A DNA stretch of 64,000 nt from Pocillopora verrucosa (taxonomy: Eukaryota; Cnidaria; Anthozoa; Scleractinia; Pocilloporidae): NCBI RefSeq assembly GCF_036669915.1, contig NC_089323.1, forward strand, positions 18,898,587-18,962,586, read 5' to 3'. The notes beneath the pieces are model-generated. The model ran no database searches, was not told where the DNA came from, and was given only the letters and a program-made list of their open reading frames with translations. Of this stretch, positions 44,991-56,641 are shown piece after piece. The position numbers were made by a program, and so were the translations under genes. Each line of letters opens with the position of its first letter. The first letter of the stretch is position 1.

Positions 44991-46724
44991 ATGGCGATCG
45001 GATCGAAGATAGAACTAGGACGGGTAATTTCTATACTTTTTGTGTTTTTTGTTAAGCTTTTTTTTTTTATTTTAGTTAGGTCAGGTTATATTGGATCAAT
45101 AGTGATGTCGTTTTTATTATTACATCAAATTTTCAAGCAAGGGCTAAGACTGCCCGGGAATTCTTTTTCCAACACAGGTATTGCACGTCTGATGGTTTTT
45201 ATTCCGTAAACAATGCATTTGATTAACCTCTTTACACGAGATGTAACGAAAAGTGACCATTCCCTGCAAATTTTAAACTTTTTTCTAGTATGTTGAGAGG
45301 CCAGAGGTAGTAAAATAAGAAAGTTTTACTCCTTTTTCCTCTGACATGAAGTATGTACTGTGAATGGCTGAGAGCTCATAGCCCGATGTTCGATTAATTT
45401 TGAAACCAATGCCAAAGAAATTCAACGTTTTTGCAGATTGTTCTTTATGTATTTTTTCCTGTGGCAATATTCTTCTACTTTAATATGCCAGGATCATATG
45501 AAGACTTCATGACACAGAAGAAGGTTAGTGGTATACTTGTTACTTCTTACTAGGGCAAAAGTAGGTCCAGTTTAAACAGTCATGATAATTGATGATAGTT
45601 ATCAATATCACATGCGTTTGAACACAAACTATCATGCACTATCATTTACTATCATCAACTATCATGAAGTTCGGACATGTTCAAATTTGAACTGATAGTT
45701 GATGATAGTTTTTGCTACTTGAGCAAGCAGTTGATAGGTAGTGATATTTTCTCAGTCAGCAGTCTTGCTAAGAACGGGCATAAACCAAAACAACAAATGA
45801 TAAAATGACCTAAATTAAAGTTTCAGTATCTTCTACTCACAACTTCTTTACTAACATTTTAAATGCCATTGAAATTGTGGACCTCAGGACATGCCATATT
45901 TGTTTACAAGTAAGCAATCCCATCACATGATCATCAAACATCATGAACCATTTGAGCTCAAATATGATAGCGGAGCTCGCAGAGCATAGCCCCATAATTA
46001 TACAAAATAGTAGTAACCCATCAAGCCGAAAAAATTTGGATGTACCACCATACAACCATATGACCATACAAGGTGCTACATGAGTGGCCAACACCACGGC
46101 TTTGTCCAGTAATCCAGTGGTCAGTGCACTGGGCTCCGAGTCGGACGACCCGGGTTCTAGTCCTGGCCAGGGCAAGGCATTGTGCCCTTGAGACGTGCGG
46201 GAAAAAATGCGAGTTCCGCTTTTAGGCTTGGTTAAATCTATATATTAGTCAGTAATAGTGAATGGATATTGAAACTATCATCAACTACCATGACCATCTG
46301 AATCAGGCTTTTGTGTTCATTGGACTAATGAATAGAACAAACACTTTGACTTTTTGACTTTAATTGTCCTTCTCTAAGCCATTTTCAGCATTAATTCCAG
46401 CAATAATTATAATACAGCAGTGCATATACAACATATTTCAAATTTCTTGCTGATCCATATTTCTGCTGATATTTTTTCACAGAAAGAACTTTACCCACCA
46501 GATGAAGAGTGCAATGTAAGACTTTGTTATTTATTGTACACTCTGTACCAGTAAGTTTAAACAGGGCTCCAATTTTGATGTCTTTGATGGCAGAATTGCC
46601 TGCAGGATGGTTAAATGACAGTTTGCTTCTCATTTTTGTATAGAAACCTCCAAACACAACTGAAGGCTTAGCAAAAGCGTGGGAAAAAATCTTAAAGGAG
46701 AAAAAAGACAAGACACAAAACTGA
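44991..46724 (+). CDS. PET100: PET100 cytochrome c oxidase assembly factor, 4 exons
   Basis: Exons 44991-45023, 45437-45523, 46483-46515, 46644-46724 (234 nt, 77 aa) join in phase with GT-AG borders. PET100 is a small mitochondrial inner-membrane protein needed for complex IV assembly. The N-terminal KIELGR is followed by one hydrophobic segment (about residues 12-27, IVLYVFFPVAIFFYF), then YEDFMTQKKKELYPP. This matches the family layout LEIFR, membrane helix, FEDDVIQRKRELWPP of human PET100. The C-terminal part is short and lysine-rich. Intron 2 holds a fold-back element with a nested SINE. It is divergent from EPS15 and convergent with the phosphatase gene. Confidence 0.85.
45568..46310. 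mobile_element. ACTATCAT fold-back element with inverted ends
   Basis: PET100 intron 2. The left end CAGTCATGATAATTGATGAT continues as AGTTATCAATATC. The right end GATATTGAAACTATCATCAA continues as CTACCATGACCA. These are imperfect inverted repeats about 740 bp apart. Between 45625 and 45710, ACTATCAT units occur in both orientations and form a palindromic core. No coding capacity. Confidence 0.6.
46095..46205 (+). mobile_element. tRNA-derived SINE
   Basis: An A-box-like stretch (GTAATCCAGTGGTCAGTGC, near 46109) and a B-box-like GGGTTCTAGTCC (46153-46163) are spaced as in a tRNA promoter and followed by GGGCAAGGCATTGTGCCCTT. No intact acceptor stem is visible, so this is a tRNA-derived element, not a tRNA gene. 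It lies inside the fold-back element. Confidence 0.65.
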
Positions 46725-47657
46725 GACAATGAAGTGATACCCAGAGTATCATCACAAGAAATTGTGCAGATCACTCCAAAGATAAGCTTTTTTTTTATTT
46801 AAAGATTATTTACTGTCAGTTGACAAATGAATAACTGCACTATACATAGTATTCATACAGCAATTCCAAATGTAGCTTATAAAAATTAAGCATCTTTTTT
46901 TATATGAAAAAATATATTAAATAGCACTCAGTGCTATGAAATGTTATTTGTCAATACATATGTTAGCTAAATAGTTGTCAATGCCATTTGAGAATCTTGC
47001 TCCCAACATAAAGTGGTTCCTCTACCACTTCCTCCTCTTCTATGGCTTCATCCAACTTTAAACCCTGTACTCTATAGCATCAGTTTCCATATTCTCAATA
47101 CTTTTATACATCTTTGAGAATGATACATATTTGCCAACGGAATTGTTGCTTTTTGTCAATTATTCTGAATTGAAATTAATCTTCTCTATAATAGTTGAGA
47201 TTTCAGACAAAAATAACTTTGTGCTACTGTCAACGCAAGTTGTTAATTTATCTTAACCCCTATCGTTACAGAATTGAACTCAAATATTTCATGATGTGTT
47301 GATATTGGAACTTATGGTAATCACTGGTTAATTATTTTATATAAAAATATTTTACTATAGTTTCAAGATGTTGATTAGGTATTGGATATAGGAGAATTCT
47401 CCACCTACAATGCAGAACTATTCAACCAAACTATGATGACTTTAGTTCTCTCCTGTTACTTAACACTTTTTTGCTACTTCTATATTTCTTTGTGCAAACC
47501 CTTCAGTTTGCATTCTTTGAGAAATACCTCCCTCTCTGACACTTTCCCAAATGTTAATTCTTTGTCATGGCCAGCGTAAAGTTTTTCATGACTAAAAATT
47601 ACAGCTGCAAAGGGAAATTCTTCAAAATACACCCCTCACATGAGGGATCTACCAAGC
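46725..47657. other. Intergenic DNA between convergent PET100 and PLPP genes
   Basis: AT-rich, with 3' UTRs of both genes likely overlapping or nearly so. A minus-strand AATAAA lies near 46796 and a plus-strand ATTAAA near 46916. No gene recognised; an open frame at 47382-47579 has no family features. Confidence 0.55.
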
Positions 47658-50600
47658 TTATATAGCAACTGGAAACTGTGGAGTGGTTGGTATTAGTTTG
47701 TCAGGGGAATGCAGATAGAATTCACTGTTGCCCATTGAGCTCTTCGGGGTTTCACAATGCATATTGCCTGTTTTTGGTGTTTGATGACTTTCCTCAAGGA
47801 GCTTCAGGACTTTAATGCCCTGTTCATGGAATAGAAAGACAAAGGAAAACAAAATGTTTCTAGGTTAAAAATGAAGCAAATTGATATGAAGACTGGATTT
47901 CTTTAATTTCGATATTTTGTACTTTTAAGCTATTTTTTTGTTTTCCTTATTAAAGACAATAATATTACAACTTTAAAGTTGCCAAATTGTAACAGTAATC
48001 CTCAATCCCCCCAAGAAAAAAAGACTTAAAAACATAACTGTTACTGGGTGGGTCTGGGTGACTGGAGTCTTATTAGGTAACATTATAAGCTAAACATTTA
48101 TAGTAACACCTAAGTTCACACACTGGAAAGCAAGATAAGAGACATTTTACCACTTCTGGTTTACCCTTTACTCAGAAACATCAGTATGCATATTCTCCAT
48201 ACTGTTCACTACACATTTCTTGAGGTGCTGTCATGGAGAATTTGTTTAACAATTAAGAGCATCTTTAGTTTTTGATCATTACAATATCACCCCTGAATCA
48301 AACATTAAAGTCACAAGAATCAAGGAAATGATCACCAACTATAACGCTCTTGATTTTTAAACAAATTCTCCTTATCAGCGCTTCAGGAAATGTATAGAGA
48401 ACAGTATGGAGAATATTCATACAAATGTTAGGGTGTGAAGCGTTAACTTAACACCATGGAGAGATGCTGTCTATTTCTAGACATTTTCTATGATCATCAT
48501 TTAGAGTGTGAGCTAAATGATAGCTGTGAGGGAATTGACATTTGCTTCCACTCCGGGGTGGGGTGGGTGAATGTGACTCAGGATGGGGTGTGTGGAGGTG
48601 ACTCACCATGTATACAGCAAAAAATCCGCCCAACAAGAACCCAGCAAAAACATCATGCCAGTGATGCATGTGGTCTCTCACCCTGGACAGTCCAAACAGT
48701 AGTGATACCATGAAACAACCAGACTGAATGAAAGGCTTTAGGAAGGAACCTCCTTCCCTTATGAGTGATTCAAAATACACCTGCAAGAAAAAAAAAATCA
48801 GTGACATTTTGACTCACATTCAAAGTTGAATTTAAAGACTGTGGAGTAAATCTTGTCACTGTAATTTATGTGATATTAGATAACAGTGAACTCAGTTGAA
48901 CTTTATTTTGCTTTTTCTTTGGCAATTTCTTGTTACATATCCTCATCATAAATGTTTGAACTAAAAATGGCTAAAAATGGTACTATCATCAAGTGGTTAA
49001 TTCACAGACATAAGGATATCATTTTTATACTGTGGCAGTCTGAACTCACTAGGGTTCCATATTCTTTTTGGTAACATTGACATCATTGGCTTCCACACAT
49101 TCATTCATTAAATATTAGATGATAACTATAACTATAGGTACATAGGTACATTGAAAGCAAAACTGGTTACTTACTGCTAAGAAGAGCATGCCATACATAG
49201 AGAGAGATGCATGAGCTGAGGGAAATGATCTCCTAAAAGAAAATGTTATTTAGTTCACATGTACAGCAGATTTTTTATGTAAATTTTTTACCACCATGGA
49301 TATCCATTTTAGCAATGAACATACCCAAGTATGGGTTATAAGTTTTATGATTGTTTATAACCATGTCAAATCCTGTTTTGTTTGTCAACTCTTTCACTCT
49401 AAAGATCTCATTAGTAATTCTCCTTACTGTCTGCTATAACATTTTTATGATCTTAATACTGAGAATTTGGTATTGCATCAACTGGTAATCCCTTAATTGA
49501 AAATTTTCTTAATTCTCATCTCTTGTCTGCTTGATTTTGTATTAATATTGTAAGGAGAAATTCTTTCTCTCTCACTCATGAGAGTTTAAGGGTTAGGGAA
49601 ACAAACACCAAAAATGGAGACTCATTGGGTTGCACTGCATTTGATGATAAATACTAATTAACGTTTATTTATGATTTGTTATAATGATATCTTAATACAA
49701 TGAGTAAAATATTTCTAAATTTGTTTTGACAGATCCTAATTTCACCTAAGTCCAGAATTACATGCAGTAGGGAAAATGGCAGATTTGGCAAAATTTCATC
49801 AAACCAAGAGAAAGTTCATGGATTTGACAATTTTGGCAAATTTTAGTTAAATTCCTCAGAGGAAAATCAGTTTGGTGGAATTGACAATAATTATTATTGT
49901 GTTGAATTTTAATCAAATTCATCAAAGCCAAGTCAGCTTGGCGGATTTTACAGTTTTGATGCATTTTTTCCAGTTTTGTTACTGCATACATTTCTGGACT
50001 TATCTCCCTAATTTCACATTACATATTTTAAACACTGTTTCTTACCTGGCTTTTTCAATTGCATCAAGGTTACTGCCAGTACATTCATAGTTTGTAATGT
50101 ATCCCTGGTTACAGTCAATTAGACTCATGTTTGGTTTACACAACGCCAGGAAATGGGGTCTTAATTCACCAACGTATGTCTTCCCAAGCAGAGTGATGAG
50201 CAGATTAATTAGTGAGCCGTATAAGAATAAAGACATTGTTTTAAATAACCTGCAAAGAATTGGGAGAAATTAATCCGATTGGTGGGTCTTATGGCTATGA
50301 TTTATCATCACATTCTGATATGTTTTACTTATAAAACGGTTAAATAAAATTATAATGAAATTCTTAAATGCAATTAGTTATAAGCAGCTCAATTCGCTTT
50401 AATAACACAGCATGTGTGTCATGCTTGAAATTGGGTGCATTGTTAGAGCATTTTCTTGTGGAAAAAAAGTCACCACTGATGTTTTTTTACTTCTGAATAT
50501 GCTCAACACTCTAACATTGATAGTCATGTTCTCCACACTGTCTTCTCTATATTCCCTTGGTACTGACAAGGAGAATTTGTTTGACAATCTGGAGCTTCTT

Positions 50601-52654
50601 AAAGTGGTGATCATTTCCTTTATTCTGATAACCTTTCTGTTTGATTTAAGGGTGATATTGTAAGGAGAAACCAGAAGCCAGTTGCTTTGTAGTCTTAAAG
50701 AGAAAATCAATAGACACTTCATCTCTAATTTGGTTGCAGGACTTTGTGTCTTCCGATTCTATTTGCAATGATATAACAAGATTAACAAATCTAACTACTG
50801 CCTAGCAGTCGTCTGGTTGCATCGATCACTTGTATGATCACAGACTGAATATGTCTCCACCTAGTGCTGTTACCATAATAAAATCTTTGTATTTGTGTTA
50901 CCTCTGGAATAACGGCTTTTTCATGCATGACCCGCAGACAGCGCTGTTTTCACTGTTCTGATATTGTTCTCTTTTGGTATTTTGACCACTTTGGTATTGC
51001 CTTCCAACTTCACAAATGATGATCTAATTCAGTTAAAAAAAAATACAATTTTAGCTATGACTGTTAATGATCTGATATTATTCGACTGCAATAAACTGTG
51101 ATGAGAGCTGGCAATTTTCCCTAGCTATTTTGATTTTTGATGGATTTACTGACAGTGGCAACATTAAAATAACTACAGCAGTGATAAATTAAGATTGAAT
51201 ACATCTAGAAGATATAATTTACATGATCCATGACAGTGAAGTATTAATCCTTCAAAATGATCAAATATTGGACCAGTTTGGCTGAAGAGGAGTGTTTCAT
51301 AGTGTTTCAATTTTTTTTTCAATATCCTGAAGCCAAGGTCATATTTTGGTAAAGCTAAATAATTCTTATCAGAAAATGTAAACCAAAAAAATAGGAAAAA
51401 GGTGTGTCAAGTATTTTCTGTGGGAAAAGGTCTACATTGCATACAAGACAGAAAAACTAAAACGAAATCCTAAATAAGCTGTTAATGTTAAGATGTCAGA
51501 AGTAACTGACATGTAACTTCTCAGCAACCATGGCAAGAATAGAAAAGTTATGAAACATCAAATTCCCAAATTTACAACAAAATGTATATCAGCTGACACG
51601 AGGGAAGTACTCATCTGAACTCGTCCAACCCAGATCAAATGATATCTGTACTTTTTCCCAGAGACTTTTCCCACAGGAGAGAAGAATAGGGAATCAAATT
51701 TCACTTCTCCCAATGCCACTCCCCTCAGACCCCCTCCCCTTTCCCTCACAGCGTGTCTGACGTCAGCCATTGCTCACTAGTATGTTTCGGGTTCATTTCT
51801 CGATAATCCGTGAGAAATTTCTTCAAGAAATCAATTTACGGTCATGATAGAAGCTTATCAACGAGAGAAACAATCCTTCAGAAATCTTTGAATTCAAGGC
51901 AACATATTCAAAAGAAACTTCCTCATGCGCTAGTGTTGTTGTTCCCTTCAGTCAATAATCGGTTTGTTAGCTAAATTTTCATTCTTATTTTGCGATTCAA
52001 TAACTGTCTAACTTCAAATCGTGAAAACGATAGTCTTATTTTAACCACTACTTAACTTGTGGATTGAAATAGTTCAAACAGTTGGAAACCCAAAAATGGT
52101 AAACGTGAGATGTTTTTAGACCCTTTGAGTTACCACAGGAAGCGCCGGGCTCTTTAATACGGCATCTTATTTAATCCTTTATTGTTTTTCGTCTCTAATA
52201 TTGCTTTTAAATCTTAGCTTACAACGTGAAAAGAAGCTTTTGTGACTCCTAATGGCCTCGATGCTTATAACTTAAGCAATATTCGTCACGGAATGCGCTA
52301 ATTCACGAGTTAATTCGACAATAAGCGGACATTAATATCAATGGAATAATCGAGTGCGTTGTTTATTGTTTAAAGGTGTTCTTAGCATAACTAACAACAT
52401 ATTTCAACACTGTTTTAGTAAAATGACATTGAAATAGAAACACTTACCGTAAAAACCGGTAGAATAACTGAAACTAACAGCAACGTCCAAGTGGGAAGAA
52501 GTTCCTCATTGACGAACGGGTATTTAATGCTGTCATCATTGCAAAAAAACCCACGTCTGAATGGAGGGGTAATGAGTGCCAAAAAGGCATTTACTATACT
52601 TACAATCAGAAAACATCCTAAATCTACCACTATAGAAAACTTTTTGGGCAACAT
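47658..52654 (-). CDS. Phospholipid phosphatase (LPP/PAP2 family), 6 exons
   Basis: Exons in transcript order: 52448-52654, 50902-51023, 50046-50249, 49175-49232, 48607-48780, 47658-47819 (927 nt, 308 aa). LPPs are six-pass membrane enzymes that dephosphorylate lipid phosphates such as phosphatidate, LPA and S1P, with the active site facing outside or the lumen. All three catalytic motifs are intact: C1 KTYVGELRP (133-141), C2 PSAH (182-185, usually PSGH) and C3 SRVRDHMHHWHD (229-240). Hydrophobic segments flank them. An N-glycosylation site (NMS) lies between C1 and C2, as in mammalian LPPs. The cytoplasmic tail after the last helix is Ser/Thr/Pro-rich. It belongs to the PLPP1/2/3 group but cannot be assigned to one. 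The stop TAA follows FPVAI. Confidence 0.9.
48160..48446. repeat. Two family C copies head to head (fold-back)
   Basis: PLPP intron 5. About 48160-48282 runs in family C forward order (CAGTATGCATATTCTCC, GGAGAATTTG). About 48283-48446 runs in reverse (CAAATTCTCCTTATCAGC, then GTATGGAGAATATTCATAC). The pair can fold back on itself as a long imperfect hairpin. Confidence 0.75.
49389..49596 (-). repeat. Family A element, reverse, eroded ends
   Basis: PLPP intron 3. ACTCTTTCACTCTAAAGATC, GAGAATTTGGTATTGCATCA and TATTGTAAGGAGAAATTCTT then GAGAGTTTAAGGGTTAG follow reverse family A. Confidence 0.7.
50497..50702 (+). repeat. Family C element, diverged
   Basis: PLPP intron 2. TCATGTTCTCCACACTGTCT, ACAAGGAGAATTTGTTTGAC and GTGGTGATCATTTCC follow family C; the ends are degraded. 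Confidence 0.65.
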
Positions 52655-54299
52655 CGGAACGATCTCTCTCTCTCTCTCCTTCTTTCACGTCTTATGCTGA
52701 AGATTCGAGGCTCGAGGCATTCGAAGATTAAGTAACGTTGTGTGGCGAACAGGCGGTCGCGACGCTTCACGATAATGAGTAGTTACGCACACAGTGCTGA
52801 TGATTGATTTTGACTGATCACAAAAACAAACTTGAGTAATGCCTGTAACATGCCCGTAGGTGGTAGGGAAGTTATTTAAAAATATCTTAGAGGGGTGGAC
52901 AGATTTTAAGGTTTTAGGACGCAAGTCGTGAATATTTTTATTTCATTGGCTAGTTGTCTCGCTATGTCTTGTTTTTCTCAAGAATCATTGAAATTTTCTG
53001 AAAGTTCCATCAACTGCTTCAAATAACTTAACGGAAATTCACAGTTTGACTAGGGAGGATATACCCCACAAATCAAATGAGTGCCTCCCCCTTCCTCAAT
53101 GTTTTGCGCATTCCGACTTTTGTGCGACTTTTACACAAGGAATAATGTCGCCTCTGCTCTGTACTAAGAGTGGCGTAATTTTTCCCAAACGAAGCCTTAA
53201 AGAGAATATCAGAATAAACAAGGCGAATAGAATGTAAACAAATTCCGGAACCTCTCGATAACTCGAAATTTAAAATACAAGAAAAATGGCGCCGCGAAAC
53301 CCGCGTAAATCGCGTGAACTCCCCGAAGTAGGAGCGATAACAGGATATGTGTTTGATAAGCATTTGTCTTCATGATATAGTGAGAATTATGACACCTTAT
53401 TACCTACTACATAATAAGGTGCCCTCCGCAGAACGGCTATGATATCTTGCCGCAAATGAGAAGTATACCTGATACGACAAAAGAGATGTTTAGCCTGACC
53501 CTGTCAAGCGATTGAAGTGAACTGTGATGTAAGACGGATGAAACGTGACATAATTATAAAACCAAATTTTAGATATCGGACCGACATGCGCTTATCTTCA
53601 CTTTGCAGAGATAGATTTAATCAAATTAAACCTTTATCGCAAAGTCGCGTAATTTGAAATCTTAACTTTAAATCTCACACCTGAACGCATTTTTGTTTTA
53701 AAGTACAGACCTGCTCAGCTAAAGCCGAACCCAACGAAAGCTTTCTGAGAGTTCATGAACACCGATTTTCCGGTGCGGTGTCGTCCTTGCCCAATATCTC
53801 ACAGTATTGAAAGATGTCTTCAAGACTTGTTTTCCTGGAGGGATGTTGTGCGGTCTGACGAGAAATTAAATGGTGTTTAACATCATCATCATTTTACTAT
53901 TTTTTTCGGAACTCAAATGGGAGAGCTACCGCCTAAAAGCCTCCGAAAATATTGGCAAAATATTCGACAGTTGTCCTAGTAAGAAAATTAAGTAATTCCC
54001 GCCCAAGAAAGACGACTCCAAAATTGTGTTTCTTTTCACTAATGCGATTTTTTTTAGCAGGCCGCGTCATGATTATGATCTTGAAGCGAGAAACTACCTC
54101 CCTATGAAATGAATTATGACTTTGAAAAGGAAAAAATTTCCTACAAGTGTCAGTCGGGGTTGCGTGTGTTTTTCCATATATGTGCATTAATTTTGTAGTT
54201 ACGTGAGTAAACTGCGAATAAACGCCCACCGGATACTACTAAAGTGGTAGATGGTAGTCTGTCTGTGTTAAATGAAACCGTCCAAAGTGACGTAGACTT

Positions 54300-55475
54300 A
54301 GGGTCTCTGAAAAGGTATCCCGTTCGAAAGCTCTTTGCAACCCGCTGGGATCCTGCCGGAATCCTCACGGCATCACTGTGGGATCCTCATAAGGATCTTA
54401 CCTGGAGGGTGACAAAGAGGGGGTTCCAGTCACACATCACGCTGAATTTTTCTACTAAATCACGCATCACGGAAATTTTTTTTAACCAATCACACGTCAC
54501 GTAAAAAGGAGTAAGTCTGCTAAGCTAATACTGTAAGATTTCAACCTATCGGATGTATGATTAAAAATTATATTGCATCTAACCTTTCTAATCCTGGAAT
54601 GAATTGCGTATCACTTGTCATATTGCTTTATGCCAGAAAAATAAAGACGACTTACTTGTTGAAACTAGACGCCCTGAGAGCGTTTACTTAGGCTTCGTAT
54701 CGCAATATCAAATCGTACTTTACTAGTATCGTACACAGATTTAACACCTGAGGTGTTCGTCCTGGCATCATAGTCATCATAGTTTATTGTTTAATAAGTC
54801 AATAGTAGTAGTTTTGACAATTTTTTCGTAGTTTGATCTCATATATGGCTCATTAGTTATCTCGCAAATTTTGGGGCCATCACGCGTCACGCAACCTCTA
54901 CCAGAATACTGACAGAAAACTTAACGTTTCTGAAAAGGTACACCCATACAAAAATTCTTTGCAGCCCTCTGGGATCCTACTGGAATCTCCCTGGCATCAA
55001 CGTGGGATTCTCATAAGGATCTTATCAGGATACTGATAGGAAACTTAGCGTTCCTGAAAAGGTACCTAGTAACACTGAGATAGTAGAGGGGGACAGGGGG
55101 GCGGGAGCTCGGGAGGACAGGGGGCGGGAGCTCGGGAGAACAGGGGGCGAGAGGGGGCGGGAAGTGGGAGCAAAAATAAAGAAAGCGATAGTTTGTTGTT
55201 TACTAGTGGGTATTATTCAGTCAAAAACACTTTTCTAACAAAGTTTTGAAATTTTCATTTAACATCCACCAATGCTTAAAAAAAACCCGAAAGTTTTAAC
55301 AGAGTGTAAATATACCCTCAACTTAGATCTGAACCCCGCCTCGAAGTTTCGCCCTCTCTGACTTTTAGGTACTACACGGGAGCCATTACTGACCTACACT
55401 TAAACAACTGTATCACGCATTGCGCTGGATTCCTCCCTGGAGCCTGATGGGATTTTGCCAGGATTCCTGCTGGAA
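54300..55475 (+). repeat. Diverged direct repeats with GGGATCCT and TCACGCATCACG motifs
   Basis: The segment from GAAAAGGTATCCCGTTCG through CTCATAAGGATCTTA (about 54308-54405) recurs at about 54932-55030. Partial copies follow near 55045 and 55420-55475. CATCACGCGTCACG-like motifs lie between (about 54425-54500 and 54878). No open frame explains the similarity. Confidence 0.65.
55083..55165 (+). repeat. G-rich tandem repeat
   Basis: Units around GGGGGCGGGAGCTCGGGAG and ACAGGGGGCG repeat at about 28-bp spacing, with many G runs of three or more on the plus strand. The region could form G-quadruplexes. Confidence 0.75.
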
Positions 55476-55518
55476 TAATCTTAACAAAATTTAACACTTT
55501 AGCTTGCGAGCAGGCCCT

Positions 55519-55718
55519 AATTAATCCTTTACTATGCATATTCTCTACACTGTTCTCTAAGCATTTCCTGAGATGCCGACATGGAGAATTTGTCTAACAA
55601 TCAAGAGCTTCTTTGGTGGGTGATCAGCTCCTTTATTCTCCTGACCTCAATTTTTTGATTCAGGAGTGATGTGGTAAGGAGAAATTAGATGCGAGACACT
55701 CTAAGGGGTTAAAGGATT
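55519..55718 (+). repeat. Family C element, well preserved
   Basis: TTAATCCTTTACTATGCATA at the left and CTCTAAGGGGTTAAAGGATT at the right form the terminal inverted repeat. The interior GACATGGAGAATTTGTCTAA and AATCAAGAGCTTCTTTGG fits family C. Confidence 0.75.
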
Positions 55719-56641
55719 AGTGGTGCACGCCAGGGAATGTGAGGCCTTGAACAGTACAAGCGAGCGAGAGAGGTGGCACTAGTAATGAGGAAATTGTTAG
55801 TGCCAGATCCCCAGTAAACCTCTCCCCAACTTGTCTCAAATCGGCGGGCATGTAAAACACCAAAAATGAGGGCCCGCTGGAACGCTATCAATACTTCCAC
55901 AAAGAAACGAATACACGGAGACATTCATTGGCGTCGAAAATTATTTTTAATGGTCCCTGATACGTAAACTACAAAAACTACATGGGATCACTTGTTTTCA
56001 GTGGTTGACGCTTGGAATACTCAGTGGAATCCTTTACCAGTCACATCTGTATTTGATCTGTGAAATGATACGATTAATTGCAAGTTAATTTCTTTTATAT
56101 TTCCTCCAGGTTTATTCATGCTTTAGTCTGTTTAGCTTTTTGCTTAAGTTCAAGGTTGTTGTGCAATTGTAAGTCTCGCCTTGTGTAGGTTTTTTGAAGA
56201 CCAATTGATCATAATGAAATTTTCCTCACAATGAGTGAGTTACAACCTTGGTTACCACGGTTGGGAATTTTGCCTGTCGTGAATTTCGTCCCACCCCCTG
56301 CAAAGCGTAAATTTGACAAATCAGCTTCAGGTACCAAGAGTTCGTATTTTAGTAAAATCCATCATTGAAAGGAGAATAGAAGAACCCACGCCAGTTAAGT
56401 AGGTTGGAAGTCTAAATAGGATGTTTGTATCAGTGTTCGATACAATTCACCCAGCATTGTAGTTTCTTTAATTCAAACGGTGATCTCTGGCAATTTTCAT
56501 GGTATAAAATGGAGAGGGGGGGGGGAATGTGATGTTGTCGTCGTTCAAAACTGTCCAGTCTAGCATTTAAGGGCATGCTAGTGTGTTTCTTGATCAATCA
56601 TTCACTTTCCATGAAAAGATACGCCCCTGGTAATTTTTAGA

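Larger units (their letters stand above)
52655..56641. other. Repeat-rich intergenic DNA between PLPP and lectin genes
   Basis: Starts with the PLPP 5' side, including a CT microsatellite at about 52663-52680. Further right are GGATCC-bearing repeats (54300-55070), a G-rich tandem (55083-55165), a family C element (55519-55718) and a G run near 56515. A 29-codon frame beginning ATGGCGCCGCG at 53286 is noted but not called. No gene recognised. Confidence 0.55.

Noticed and set aside
46099-46175. tRNA gene
   Set aside because: A and B boxes are present, but the acceptor stem does not pair and the sequence continues into a SINE-like body.
53933-54229. 98-codon minus-strand frame (NFGVVFLGRELLNFL region)
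   Set aside because: No recognisable family features and no neighbouring exons; treated as chance.
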